Source: JAAELZ01 sp965223465
Lineage (GTDB): Bacteria; Pseudomonadota; Gammaproteobacteria; Arenicellales; Poriferihabitantaceae
Length of the DNA: 64,000 nucleotides
Reading direction: 5' to 3'
NCBI GenBank assembly: GCA_965223465.1
Contig: OZ245025.1
Location: forward strand, 3,038,001 to 3,102,000
The notes beneath the pieces were generated by a model. The model did no database searches and was not told the DNA's origin. It saw nothing but the letters and a program-made list of their open reading frames with translations. Shown here piece after piece: positions 17,380 through 25,725 of the stretch. The position numbers and the translations under genes were made by a program. Each line of letters starts with the position of its first letter. The first letter of the stretch is position 1.

Positions 17380-18650
17380 TCTATCTGGGTTTAGGTTCTA
17401 ATCTGGGAGATCGTCGCTCGCATCTGGGTGACGCAATTGTTCAGCTCAAGAAGTATGGTTTTGCCGTAAAACAAATCTCTCCCGTTGTCGAGTCACCCGC
17501 TTTACTTAAATCCGATGCAAAACCAGAGTGGAATCAGCCATATTTGAATTTAGTCGTCGGTGGTAGCACTAAACACGCGCCGCATGAGTTGCTGGCATTG
17601 GTGAAAAAAATTGAACAAGCCCTTGGTCGTGATTTAAACGAATCGCGATGGTCACCCAGACCGATCGACATTGATTTGTTATTATGGAGTGATCAGAAAA
17701 TAAACACGGATGATCTAATCATTCCGCATCCCGAAGTGTATAAGCGTACGTTTGTTATCACGCCACTAATGCACCTTGCGCCGCATTTGGTTATCCCTGG
17801 GATCAATTTTTCACCATTGCAAATCAGCCAGCAGATTCGTCCGATTCCGCTATGGATGGGCATCGTTAACCTTACACCGGATTCTTTTTCAGATGGGGGG
17901 GTACATCATGACTTGGATGAATTGGAAGGCATGTTTGAGCAATGGATCGACGCTGGGGTACACATTATTGATATTGGGGCGGAGTCGACGCGCCCGAACG
18001 CCGAGTCGATTTCATCCGAGCTAGAGAAGCAAAGGCTCGAAGGCGTATTAGTGTTACTCAAGCGCATGCGCGACAAGCATTTGTTAATGCCACTTATTAG
18101 TATTGATACCCACCATCTCAATACCGCAAAGTATGCGGTTGAGAAAGGCGTGGACTGGGTAAATGATGTGACCGGTCTGCGTAATCCTGCTATGCTGGAT
18201 CTTATTCGTGAGCAACGGCTAACCGGAATTGGCATGCACAGCGTGAGCGTACCGGTCAATCCTAAAGAGACTTTAACGTCTGATCGCCCGGTTGAGCAAC
18301 AGCTGCTTGAGTGGTTAGCACACCAGTCTGAGCATTGGCAGGAGCATGGTTTAGATACCGGAAAAATTGTTTTTGATCCAGGCGTCGGGTTTGGTAAAAC
18401 TCAGTTGCAAAATCTGGACATTATTAAATCAACTGCTGCGCTACGCAGCCGCGGTTTTCGGCTATTAATAGGGCATTCACGAAAATCATTTATGAATAGC
18501 TTTGCCGGTGACACATTTGCCGATCGCGATATGGAAACCTTGGGTTTGTCACTGGCAATGTGTGAGCAGGGTGTTGATATTATTCGCGTACATGATCCAC
18601 TCTCTCATATACGTGCTTATCGCGCCTGGTCGCACGGTCAGCGATATTAA
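17376..18650 (+). CDS. Bifunctional HPPK/DHPS: folK-folP fusion
   Basis: Two consecutive folate enzymes in one 424-residue chain. Residues 1 to about 155 are 6-hydroxymethyl-dihydropterin pyrophosphokinase: GLGSNLGDRRSHL, NQPYLNLV, and GRDLNESRWSPRPIDIDLLL with the metal-binding DID. Residues from about 160 are dihydropteroate synthase: MGIVNLTPDSFSDGG, IDIGAESTRP, ISIDTHH, WVNDVTG, FDPGVGFGK and GHSRKSF. The fused protein would convert hydroxymethyl-dihydropterin plus p-aminobenzoate to dihydropteroate. The frame runs uninterrupted between the halves, so this is a true fusion rather than two genes. It is coupled to argE upstream. Similar FolKP fusions are known in some bacteria, fungi and plants. 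Confidence 0.95.
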   Translation: MIYLGLGSNLGDRRSHLGDAIVQLKKYGFAVKQISPVVESPALLKSDAKPEWNQPYLNLVVGGSTKHAPHELLALVKKIEQALGRDLNESRWSPRPIDIDLLLWSDQKINTDDLIIPHPEVYKRTFVITPLMHLAPHLVIPGINFSPLQISQQIRPIPLWMGIVNLTPDSFSDGGVHHDLDELEGMFEQWIDAGVHIIDIGAESTRPNAESISSELEKQRLEGVLVLLKRMRDKHLLMPLISIDTHHLNTAKYAVEKGVDWVNDVTGLRNPAMLDLIREQRLTGIGMHSVSVPVNPKETLTSDRPVEQQLLEWLAHQSEHWQEHGLDTGKIVFDPGVGFGKTQLQNLDIIKSTAALRSRGFRLLIGHSRKSFMNSFAGDTFADRDMETLGLSLAMCEQGVDIIRVHDPLSHIRAYRAWSHGQRY

Positions 18651-18681
18651 TGACATTAAACAACCAACCATAAGCGAAAAT

Positions 18682-19479
18682 ATGACCACATTGGCAGAGC
18701 AGGCAGACAAGCATATTCTGTACGAACAATCCGTGCAGTGTGTGGAAGCCGAGATTGACATGGTAGATGCCACCTTCAAAAAAATTCGGGGTTACCACGC
18801 CCAAAACCTGCGCGAAGACTTTTGTGGTACTGCGGCAACCAGTATTGAGTGGATTCAAAGACGGTCGGACAATATGGCTATAGGTATAGACCTGGATGCT
18901 GCGGTACTCAATTGGTCCCAAACTAATCATTTGGACGCGCTAACACTGGATGAACAGGGAAGAATTGAGTTAATCAAAGACGATGTGCTTACCGCTCAAG
19001 TAGAACCTGTACAGTCGATATTAGCGATGAATTTTAGCTACCAGCTATTTTCTACCCGAGATGCATTACGCGCGTATTTTGTTAACGTGCGTAATGGCTT
19101 GAGTGCAGACGGGGTATTTTTTATCGACGCGTTTGGTGGCTATGATTGTTATAAAGAAATTGAAGAGACCACCTCGTATTCAGGCTTCGACTATATTTGG
19201 GATCAGGCCAGTTACAACCCGATAGATGGTGCGATGCAGTGCTACATCCATTTTAGCTTTCCTGATGGTTCGCGAATGGACAGAGCATTTGCCTATCATT
19301 GGCGTATGTGGACCTTACCTGAGCTACAAGAACTGCTGACCGAAGCTGGATTTAATAACGTTACGGTTTACTGGGAAGGAACCGATGAAGAAAGCGGGCA
19401 GGGGAATGGGGTGTATTCGCCTGCGCGTATTGGTGATGCAGATCCCGCTTGGGTATGTTATTTGTCGGCTGAAAAGTAG
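18682..19479 (+). CDS. Class I SAM-dependent methyltransferase
   Basis: About 265 residues from the ATG at 18682. The frame is open further upstream but overlaps folKP, and the domain starts at ADKHILYEQSVQCVEAEIDM. The SAM site reads LREDFCGTAATSIEW (a variant of the GxGxG motif I), followed by the acidic residue in AIGIDLDAAVLNW and a motif IV-like SILAMNFSYQLFSTRDALRAYF. The C-terminal half has FIDAFGGYDCYKE and HWRMWTLPELQELLTEAGF. Substrate unknown. It follows the fol fusion by 31 bases and probably shares its transcript; it faces a thioredoxin gene. Confidence 0.85.
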   Translation: MTTLAEQADKHILYEQSVQCVEAEIDMVDATFKKIRGYHAQNLREDFCGTAATSIEWIQRRSDNMAIGIDLDAAVLNWSQTNHLDALTLDEQGRIELIKDDVLTAQVEPVQSILAMNFSYQLFSTRDALRAYFVNVRNGLSADGVFFIDAFGGYDCYKEIEETTSYSGFDYIWDQASYNPIDGAMQCYIHFSFPDGSRMDRAFAYHWRMWTLPELQELLTEAGFNNVTVYWEGTDEESGQGNGVYSPARIGDADPAWVCYLSAEK

Positions 19480-19540
19480 CGAGATCCCAAGCAAAAAAGG
19501 CGCTATAAGAAAGTACCTATTGAATGCGGCTTAGCTAGTT

Positions 19541-19936
19541 TTACGATACGACTGTTTTTGCTTGTTCCTTTTCTTTTTCCGCAATTTGTTCGCGCACCAT
19601 ATCCATATCCAAATCTTTGGCGTTGGCGAGCAAATCACTCAGGCCAGAAGCGGGTAAAGCGCCGGCTTGGGAAAAAACCACGATTTGCTCTTTGAACACC
19701 ATCAAGGTTGGAATGGAACGAATTTGAAACATCCCAGCCAGCTCTTGTTGTTCTTCTGTATTCACTTTTGCAAATACAATGTTTTCGTTATCGCTTTCTT
19801 CCGCAGCGGCTTCAAATGTGGGGGCGAATGATTTACACGGGCCACACCATTCCGCCCAAAAATCTACGATCACAATCGGGTTATTGTCGATAACTTCATT
19901 GAGGTTATCTTTAGTTAATTCGATTACTTTACTCAT
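19541..19936 (-). CDS. Thioredoxin-family protein with charged C-terminal tail
   Basis: A 131-residue cytoplasmic thioredoxin: active site FWAEWCGPCKSFAP with Cys31 and Cys34, the cis-proline segment IRSIPTLMVFK, and a full beta-alpha fold of about 105 residues. Beyond that it carries a 25-residue acidic/basic tail (MDMVREQIAEKEKEQ region) predicted helical. No signal peptide. It is distinct from the trxA at 31.0 kb and probably has a dedicated partner or stress role. It stands alone, convergent with the upstream methyltransferase and divergent from cbbQ. Confidence 0.9.
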   Translation of the reverse strand: MSKVIELTKDNLNEVIDNNPIVIVDFWAEWCGPCKSFAPTFEAAAEESDNENIVFAKVNTEEQQELAGMFQIRSIPTLMVFKEQIVVFSQAGALPASGLSDLLANAKDLDMDMVREQIAEKEKEQAKTVVS

Positions 19937-20078
19937 GCCTTATATTCCTGGAATAATGCTTATATCAGTATTAAATTATATACTATATAAGCCTGTGTGT
20001 CGTCTATTTCAAGCTTGATAATAAAATTATTGTCACTACACTAGAGTTCCGATCTTGATTACATAATAACAAAGTCCG

Positions 20079-20882
20079 ATGGATACCGAAATTTCTGCCT
20101 ACATGATCAATGATGAGCCTTATTATGCTGCACAGAGCAATGAGATCGAGATATTTGAAGCGGCGTACAAAAATGGGATACCCATTTTGCTAAAAGGCCC
20201 AACCGGTTGCGGCAAAAGCCGATTTATGGAACATATGGCCTGGCGCCTGCAGCGACCACTCATTACCGTCTCTTGCCATGATGATTTAACTTCATCAGAT
20301 TTGGTCGGGCGTTATTTAATTGTCGGGGGCGAGACTCGCTGGACGGATGGCCCGTTGGCACGCGCAGTACGCGCTGGCGGTATTTGTTATTTGGATGAGG
20401 TTGTTGAGGCGCGCAAAGACACTACCGTAGTCATTCACCCCTTAGCGGATGATCGTCGCGTGCTCCCGATTGAGAAAACCGGTGAACTCGTCCAGGCAGG
20501 TAAAGAATTCTGTCTGGCGATATCCTACAACCCGGGTTATCAGAGTATTTTAAAAGACTTAAAACAAAGCACTCGCCAACGCTTTGTTGCATTGGAGTTT
20601 GATTATCCCGGTGCAAAATTGGAACGAGAGATCGTAATCAAAGAATCTGGTGTGAATGTCAGCGTGGCTAAGCAACTGGTTAAGTTCGCCAAGATGACGC
20701 GTAATTTGAAAGGCAATGGACTGGAAGAGGGCGCCAGTACACGACTATTGGTGCATGCAGCCAAATTGATTGTTACGGACATTGATCCGGTCGAGGCGTG
20801 CCAAGGGGCCATTACGCAGGCGTTAACGGATGATCCAGAAATGCTCCAGGCAGTAGACGAGTTAAGTGCGTCCTTATTTTAG
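20079..20882 (+). CDS. CbbQ/NirQ/NorQ-family AAA+ ATPase
   Basis: MoxR-type AAA+ ATPase of 267 residues. Walker A is GPTGCGKS at residues 40-47, preceded by the family start EPYYAAQSNEIEIFEAAY. Also visible are CHDDLTSSDLVGRYL, TRWTDGPLARAVRAGGICYLDEVVEAR with Walker B, HPLADDRRVLPI, ISYNPGYQS and the C-terminal ASTRLLVHAAKL. Relatives act with a VWA-domain partner (CbbO or NorD) as RuBisCO activase or in maturation of nitric oxide reductase. No such partner, RuBisCO or nor gene is next to it: a 318-base gap and convergent serB follow. Which of the CbbQ or NorQ roles applies cannot be decided here. Confidence 0.93.
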   Translation: MDTEISAYMINDEPYYAAQSNEIEIFEAAYKNGIPILLKGPTGCGKSRFMEHMAWRLQRPLITVSCHDDLTSSDLVGRYLIVGGETRWTDGPLARAVRAGGICYLDEVVEARKDTTVVIHPLADDRRVLPIEKTGELVQAGKEFCLAISYNPGYQSILKDLKQSTRQRFVALEFDYPGAKLEREIVIKESGVNVSVAKQLVKFAKMTRNLKGNGLEEGASTRLLVHAAKLIVTDIDPVEACQGAITQALTDDPEMLQAVDELSASLF

Positions 20883-21200
20883 GAAAATTCAGGTCTATTG
20901 ATGCCAATCAGTCCCAGGTGAGGGGTCCATTAAAACCCTGGTGGTTATTGTGCTTAACTTGAGATCTCGCCAAGATAACTAAGCAAAGCAAGCGACCTGG
21001 ATCGCCAACCCTGCGTGTACCCTGTGCTTCTCTCGTTTTATGGGTGATGTGCAAACGCTAGCGCTCAAACCGGGCTTGTACCAATCTATAAAATTCAGCG
21101 ATGCTCAGCTTGCTTCTACTGGCCTTGGAAGCGCAGGTTGGGTACACAGATTAGATAGCTTTACTCTATGATACCGGTAACAAAGCACAGTAGGGGAAGA
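20883..21200. other. Intergenic region between cbbQ and serB; no convincing gene
   Basis: A 318-base gap between convergent genes. It holds one small plus-strand frame (21040-21171, 43 codons, ATG start, no good ribosome site) with no recognisable motif. There is an 8-bp inverted match GTGTACCC (21015-21022) / GGGTACAC (21140-21147), which lacks a T run. The position is where a cbbO/norD partner would normally start, but I see no trace of a VWA domain. Confidence 0.5.
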
Positions 21201-22133
21201 TCAGGTCAATTGGAAATCAGTGCTGGTGTAACCCAGAATATACAAGATCGCGGATAAATCATTGTAGCTGATACAGTGCCGTGCTTTTTCTCGCACGATC
21301 GGTTTGGCATGATAAGCCACCCCCAGCCCAGCGTGTAGAATCATCGGAATATCATTGGCTCCATCTCCCACCGCAATAATCTGCGCTGCACCGATACTGT
21401 ATTGATCACCGAGTGCCTCAATTAAACTACGCTTGCGCGTCTCATCGACCAGCTGATTGCTGATTTTTCCGGTGAGTTGGCCGTTTTTAATTTCCAACGC
21501 ATTGGAGTAGATCGCGTCCATTTCACCCAGCGATTCCTGTAAGTGGTGTGCAAAATGCTCAAAACCGCCGGATACAATCGCAATTTTAACCCCGTGTGTG
21601 CGCAAAGTTTTTATCAGGGTTTTAGCACCTGGCATGAGTTTCAGGCTTTGGGCAATGTCCGGTATGAGTGAAGCATCGAATCCTTCCAGGCAGGCCAGAC
21701 GCTGATTAAAACTTTGTTTGAATGAAATCTTGCCACGCATTGCCGATTCGGTAATCGCAGCGATTTTTTCGCCAATCCCATAGCGATAGGCAAGCTCATC
21801 CATGACCTCGTGTTGAATGAGGGTCGAATCCATATCAAAACAGGCCAGTTTCTTTGGTATACGTGCTGCCGACGTGGGTTGAATAACAGCATCCAAGGTA
21901 AAAGTGTCACTCAGGTGCTGCGCCAATTTCTTTTGGTGACCTGGATCAAGGTCGGCATCAAATTCAACGGCATAGGCATCGGCGAATTGATGATCCTTTG
22001 AATGACTAAAATTAGGATTAAGACATTGGCTGTGTTTAACGTTAAGTTGACGCGCATTAAGTTCGCCAGCGATGGTTTTTAGTCGGGGTGCGATCGCCTG
22101 ATCTGAGATCAGTGTTAAAACATAGGCAGTCAA
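21201..22133 (-). CDS. serB: Phosphoserine phosphatase
   Basis: HAD-superfamily enzyme for the last step of serine synthesis. The N-terminal hundred residues form a regulatory ACT-like region as in many SerB proteins. The catalytic part has motif I DMDSTLIQHEVMDELA (nucleophile Asp), the cap region with MRGKISFKQSFNQRLACLEG, motif II VSGGFEHFA, and motif III/IV VGDGANDIPMILHAGLGVAYHAKP. The 310-residue length fits. It lies four bases downstream of serC on the same strand, so serC-serB is an operon that makes serine from phosphohydroxypyruvate. Confidence 0.96.
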   Translation of the reverse strand: MTAYVLTLISDQAIAPRLKTIAGELNARQLNVKHSQCLNPNFSHSKDHQFADAYAVEFDADLDPGHQKKLAQHLSDTFTLDAVIQPTSAARIPKKLACFDMDSTLIQHEVMDELAYRYGIGEKIAAITESAMRGKISFKQSFNQRLACLEGFDASLIPDIAQSLKLMPGAKTLIKTLRTHGVKIAIVSGGFEHFAHHLQESLGEMDAIYSNALEIKNGQLTGKISNQLVDETRKRSLIEALGDQYSIGAAQIIAVGDGANDIPMILHAGLGVAYHAKPIVREKARHCISYNDLSAILYILGYTSTDFQLT

Positions 22134-22137
22134 AATA

Positions 22138-23235
22138 CTATCCGTGTACTGCTTGAAAATTCTGCATAAAGCTGGCTAGGGTCTCGACACCAGCAACGGG
22201 CATCGCGTTATAAATGCTGGCGCGTATACCACCCACCGCGCGATGCCCACGTAAATGCATCAGGTTTTGCTCACTCGCCTGATCCAGAAACCGCTTTTCG
22301 AGTGTCTCATTGGGTAAGGTAAATACAACGTTCATATGAGATCGATGCGTTGGATCAATGGGGCATCGGTAAAATCCTTGGCTGTTATCAATAGCGTTAT
22401 AGAGCAAAGAAGCGCGTCGTTCAGCTAAAGTTTCCATCGCGCTAACGCCACCATTGCGTTGTAACCAGTGTAGCACCTTATTTACCATCCAGATTGAAAA
22501 CACTGGTGGCGTGTTTGCCATCGACTGATTTTGGTGCTGCGCCGCATAACTCCATACCTTGGGTAGATTTACATTGAGTGAATCCAGCATTGATTTTCGG
22601 ATATACACTAGGGCTACTCCTGCCGGCCCCAGGTTTTTCTGTGCCCCGCCGAAAACAATATCAAATTTGTCCCAGGGAATATTGCGCGCCAGCATCTCTG
22701 AAGACATGTCTGCGACCAGAGGTATGTCGATATCAGGAAAGCTGGGATAGCGCAGTCCACCGATGGTTTCGTTGGAACACAGATGTACATAGCGGGTATT
22801 TTCGCGCAAATTTAATTCATCAGCATTGGGTGTACGACTATGCCCAAACTTTTCACCCGACCAGGCCTCATAAATTTTGCCAAAATGGTGCGCGCCGGCC
22901 ATGGCAATTTTAACCCAATGGCCGGTATTGATATAGGCACCGAAATAGCCAGGCTTAAGAAGGTTCAACGGTATCAGCGGAAATTGTCCACTCGCGCCTC
23001 CTTGGAGGAACAGAACATCGAAATCGTCGGGTGTATTCCACAGCGATAAGGCCATCTGTCGGGTTTGTTCAAAAATCGGCTCAAAAACCGGACCACGATG
23101 GCTCATTTCGAGTAGCGACATTCCCATGTCTTTATAATCAACTAATTCAGCCTGGGTCTCTTCGAGCACTTCCAAGGGCAAGGTGCAGGGGCCTGCACTA
23201 AAGTTATATACCCGATTAGCCGCGGCGTTACTCAT
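22138..23235 (-). CDS. serC: Phosphoserine aminotransferase
   Basis: PLP-dependent class V aminotransferase converting 3-phosphohydroxypyruvate and glutamate to phosphoserine; it also serves pyridoxal phosphate synthesis. The N-terminus NFSAGPCTLPLEVLEE, the MSHRGPVFEPI motif, LQGGASGQF and the PLP lysine in VFGGAQKNLGPAG are all present, with HRAVGGIRASIYNAMP near the end. 365 residues, normal length. First gene of serC-serB; divergent from another class V aminotransferase 75 bases away. Confidence 0.97.
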   Translation of the reverse strand: MSNAAANRVYNFSAGPCTLPLEVLEETQAELVDYKDMGMSLLEMSHRGPVFEPIFEQTRQMALSLWNTPDDFDVLFLQGGASGQFPLIPLNLLKPGYFGAYINTGHWVKIAMAGAHHFGKIYEAWSGEKFGHSRTPNADELNLRENTRYVHLCSNETIGGLRYPSFPDIDIPLVADMSSEMLARNIPWDKFDIVFGGAQKNLGPAGVALVYIRKSMLDSLNVNLPKVWSYAAQHQNQSMANTPPVFSIWMVNKVLHWLQRNGGVSAMETLAERRASLLYNAIDNSQGFYRCPIDPTHRSHMNVVFTLPNETLEKRFLDQASEQNLMHLRGHRAVGGIRASIYNAMPVAGVETLASFMQNFQAVHG

Positions 23236-23310
23236 TATGGTTATAGGTTGCAGATAGAAGATGGTGCATTATAGCCGCGACTTATCACAATTAAATAACC
23301 CAAAAGAAAA

Positions 23311-24423
23311 ATGTACTCTTCTTTTACCCCACCCAATCGGACCTTGCTGGGTCCTGGCCCTTCTGATGTTTCCGAGCACGTACTCGCCGCTGCCGCTCGT
23401 CCTACTATTGGTCATCTCGATCCGGCATTTATCCCCCTGATGGACGAATTAAAGGTGATGCTGCAAGCTGCATTTAAAACGGACAATGCTTTGACCATGC
23501 CGGTATCCGCACCCGGGTCTTCAGGTATGGAAACTTGCTTTGTCAATTTGGTGGAGCCGGGTGAAACCGTGTTGACGTGTATCAATGGGGTTTTTGGTGG
23601 GCGCATGAAGGAAAATGTTGAACGTTGTGGGGCAAGCGCAGTAGTGGTTGAGGATGAATGGGGTAAACCTGTCAGCCTGGAGAAAGTGGAGCGAGCACTG
23701 GAGCAGCATCCTGAGATTTCGTTGGTCGCGTTTGTACACGCAGAAACTTCCACCGGGGTGGAATCCGATGCAAAAGCACTGACTGCGTTGGCTCACAAGC
23801 ACAATGCTTTGGTCATTGTCGATGCAGTTACTTCGCTGGCTGGTTCCCCATTGGAAGTCGATGCCTGGGAGATTGACGCAATTTATTCTGGCAGCCAAAA
23901 ATGCTTGTCTTGCCTGCCGGGATTGTCGCCTGTCAGTTTTAACCAGCGTGCGGTAGACAAAATCCAGAATCGGCAATCGAGTGTGCAAAGCTGGTTTATG
24001 GATCTAAATTTAGTGATGGCATATTGGGGCGCTGATGGCACCCGTTCTTACCACCATACCGCGCCGGTAAACTCATTATATGCCCTGCATGAATCGCTGG
24101 TGATATTGCATCAAGAAGGGCTGGAAAATGCCTGGGCGAGACATCGTAAAAATCATGAGTTACTCAAAGCAGGGTTGGCAGATCTGAATATCGAATTTTT
24201 AGTGGATGAAGCACACCGCTTGCCCCAGCTCAACACGGTACGCATTCCAGATGGGGTTGACGAGCAGGCGATCCGTGGTCGCTTATTACAGGAGTACAAT
24301 CTCGAAATTGGAGCGGGTCTGGGGGCACTTGCAGGCAAGGTTTGGCGGATTGGCCTGATGGGATATGCCAGTCGGGAAGAGAACGTTGCTTTGTGCTTAA
24401 AAGCGCTTAAACAGGTAATGTAA
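23311..24423 (+). CDS. Class V aminotransferase, serine/alanine-glyoxylate type
   Basis: A 370-residue PLP enzyme of the AGXT/serine-glyoxylate group: N-terminus LLGPGPSDVSEHVLAA, RPTIGHLDPAF, APGSSGMETCFVNL, the Asp region VIVDAVTSLAGSPLEVDAW and the PLP lysine in YSGSQKCLSCLPGL; YHHTAPVNSLYAL and GLGALAGKVWRIGLMG lie in the C-terminal half. Such enzymes interconvert glyoxylate and glycine using alanine or serine. Divergent orientation from serC suggests a shared control region and a joint role in serine/glycine metabolism; glyoxylate disposal would suit photorespiration-like carbon flow in an autotroph, which is inference. Confidence 0.9.
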   Translation: MYSSFTPPNRTLLGPGPSDVSEHVLAAAARPTIGHLDPAFIPLMDELKVMLQAAFKTDNALTMPVSAPGSSGMETCFVNLVEPGETVLTCINGVFGGRMKENVERCGASAVVVEDEWGKPVSLEKVERALEQHPEISLVAFVHAETSTGVESDAKALTALAHKHNALVIVDAVTSLAGSPLEVDAWEIDAIYSGSQKCLSCLPGLSPVSFNQRAVDKIQNRQSSVQSWFMDLNLVMAYWGADGTRSYHHTAPVNSLYALHESLVILHQEGLENAWARHRKNHELLKAGLADLNIEFLVDEAHRLPQLNTVRIPDGVDEQAIRGRLLQEYNLEIGAGLGALAGKVWRIGLMGYASREENVALCLKALKQVM

Positions 24424-24461
24424 CAGCGCTTGAATCACGGCAGATAATACCTAACCATCTA

Positions 24462-24776
24462 TTAGCTCTCAGGCCAGTCGGAAAGCGGGAAAGGTCGCTT
24501 GTCAGCGTTAAAACTGACGTATTCCATGATCTGAAAAGCGTATTGATTGAGGCTTTTGGTAAAGCCTTTCAACCTGGAATTCGGCTCACCAGACAATAAC
24601 ACCAGGACCCATTGTACAACCAGGGCAATGGATACAATAAACTTCACTAAGTAAAATAAGATAAAAAACATCAGCAGCATCACCAACAACCGAAGCCAAT
24701 GTCCCGGATTGGCTAATTTGCTCTTAAACGCCTGACTGTTACCAGCAGTCGTGCTGGAATCGAGATTTTGGTTCAT
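24462..24776 (-). CDS. DUF4389 family membrane protein
   Basis: A 104-residue protein with a hydrophobic stretch LRLLVMLLMFFILFYLVKFIVSIALVVQWVLVLL that can form two helices, followed by GEPNSRLKGFTKSLNQYAFQIMEYVSFNADKRPFP, the pattern of DUF4389 proteins (N..L..F...L..Y..QI..YL.F.TD..PFPF). Function unknown; expected in the inner membrane with the conserved tail at one face. It is convergent with the aminotransferase gene and divergent from the NlpD-like gene. Confidence 0.85.
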   Translation of the reverse strand: MNQNLDSSTTAGNSQAFKSKLANPGHWLRLLVMLLMFFILFYLVKFIVSIALVVQWVLVLLSGEPNSRLKGFTKSLNQYAFQIMEYVSFNADKRPFPLSDWPES

Positions 24777-24975
24777 ATTCTAATCCTCAAAACTGTATGC
24801 TCGCCCGCCGTGACCTAAATATTGTTGGCCGGGTTAACGACCCGTCATCTCTATTGTTTTTATCACGGCTTGCAGTAAAATAAGTCATTGTCTTGTTAAT
24901 GGGGTTAAACAGATGATTTGCAAGGTTTTCTGCTTTCTAGCAAATGCCAGGTAACGGTCATTTGGAAATAGTTTA

Positions 24976-25716
24976 GTGCACAGCATAAAAAGCATCGGCG
25001 GCATATTATTATTCGGCTTGTTACTGAGCGTGGCGGGCTGTATTTCACATCCAACAGCACCGGTGACCGATCTCTCGCCACTGGATAAACGGCAAACAAA
25101 ATACACCGTACAAAAGGGCGATACCTTGCATGCGATTTCGTTTCGTACCGGAATTGATTATCAAAAACTGGCGCAATGGAATCAGATAGCACGCCCCTAT
25201 AATATTTATGTGGGCGAGGTATTAACGCTACGTAAGCCCGCAGCCACGAAAACGGTTAAGACGGCGCCACCGCCGCGGCCCAAGCCCAGCCAGAACAAGT
25301 TAGCATCGAAACCGATTCCTGAAACCAAGCTCCCCAACAAGGTTGCGCTGTGGCAATGGCCAGCACAGGGAAAGCTCATTCAGACTTATTCAAAAGCAAA
25401 AGCAAGATACGGTATTCAAATCGCAGGAGGGCTAAAGACACCCATCTTTGCCAGTGCGCCCGGTCAGGTTGTGTATGCCGGAAATGGTATTAAGGGCTAC
25501 GGCAAGTTGGTAATTGTAAAGCATTCACCAAAATTTATTAGTGCTTACGCGCACAATGATCAGATCTTAGTAAAAGAAGGCGATCAGGTCGGTTCAGGCC
25601 AGCAGGTGGCGACCATGGGAAGTACGGGTACGCGGGGTGTGAAATTACATTTTGAGATTCGAAAAAATGGCGAGCCGATCAACCCGTTGAAGTACTTACC
25701 GCTGAAACGCGGTTGA
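24976..25716 (+). CDS. NlpD-like LysM/M23 lipoprotein (amidase activator)
   Basis: A 246-residue lipoprotein starting with GTG: signal peptide with VAGC lipobox (Cys22), a LysM domain at about residues 42-86 (YTVQKGDTLHAISFRTGIDYQKLAQWN), a Lys/Pro-rich linker and a C-terminal LytM/M23 domain from about 120. The zinc ligands of active endopeptidases are missing (GIQIAG in place of HxGxD and LHFEI in place of HxH). This is the situation in E. coli NlpD, which activates AmiC during daughter-cell separation. The usual rpoS neighbour is absent; a DUF938 gene follows after nine bases. Confidence 0.88.
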   Translation: MHSIKSIGGILLFGLLLSVAGCISHPTAPVTDLSPLDKRQTKYTVQKGDTLHAISFRTGIDYQKLAQWNQIARPYNIYVGEVLTLRKPAATKTVKTAPPPRPKPSQNKLASKPIPETKLPNKVALWQWPAQGKLIQTYSKAKARYGIQIAGGLKTPIFASAPGQVVYAGNGIKGYGKLVIVKHSPKFISAYAHNDQILVKEGDQVGSGQQVATMGSTGTRGVKLHFEIRKNGEPINPLKYLPLKRG

Positions 25717-25725
25717 GTAAATACA

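Noticed and set aside
21040..21171. 43-codon plus-strand frame after cbbQ
   Set aside because: No good ribosome site, no motif and no sign of the VWA partner expected after cbbQ.
23412..23988. Minus-strand frames of 113 and 155 codons inside the aminotransferase gene
   Set aside because: Shadows of the plus-strand PLP enzyme whose lysine and other motifs are intact.
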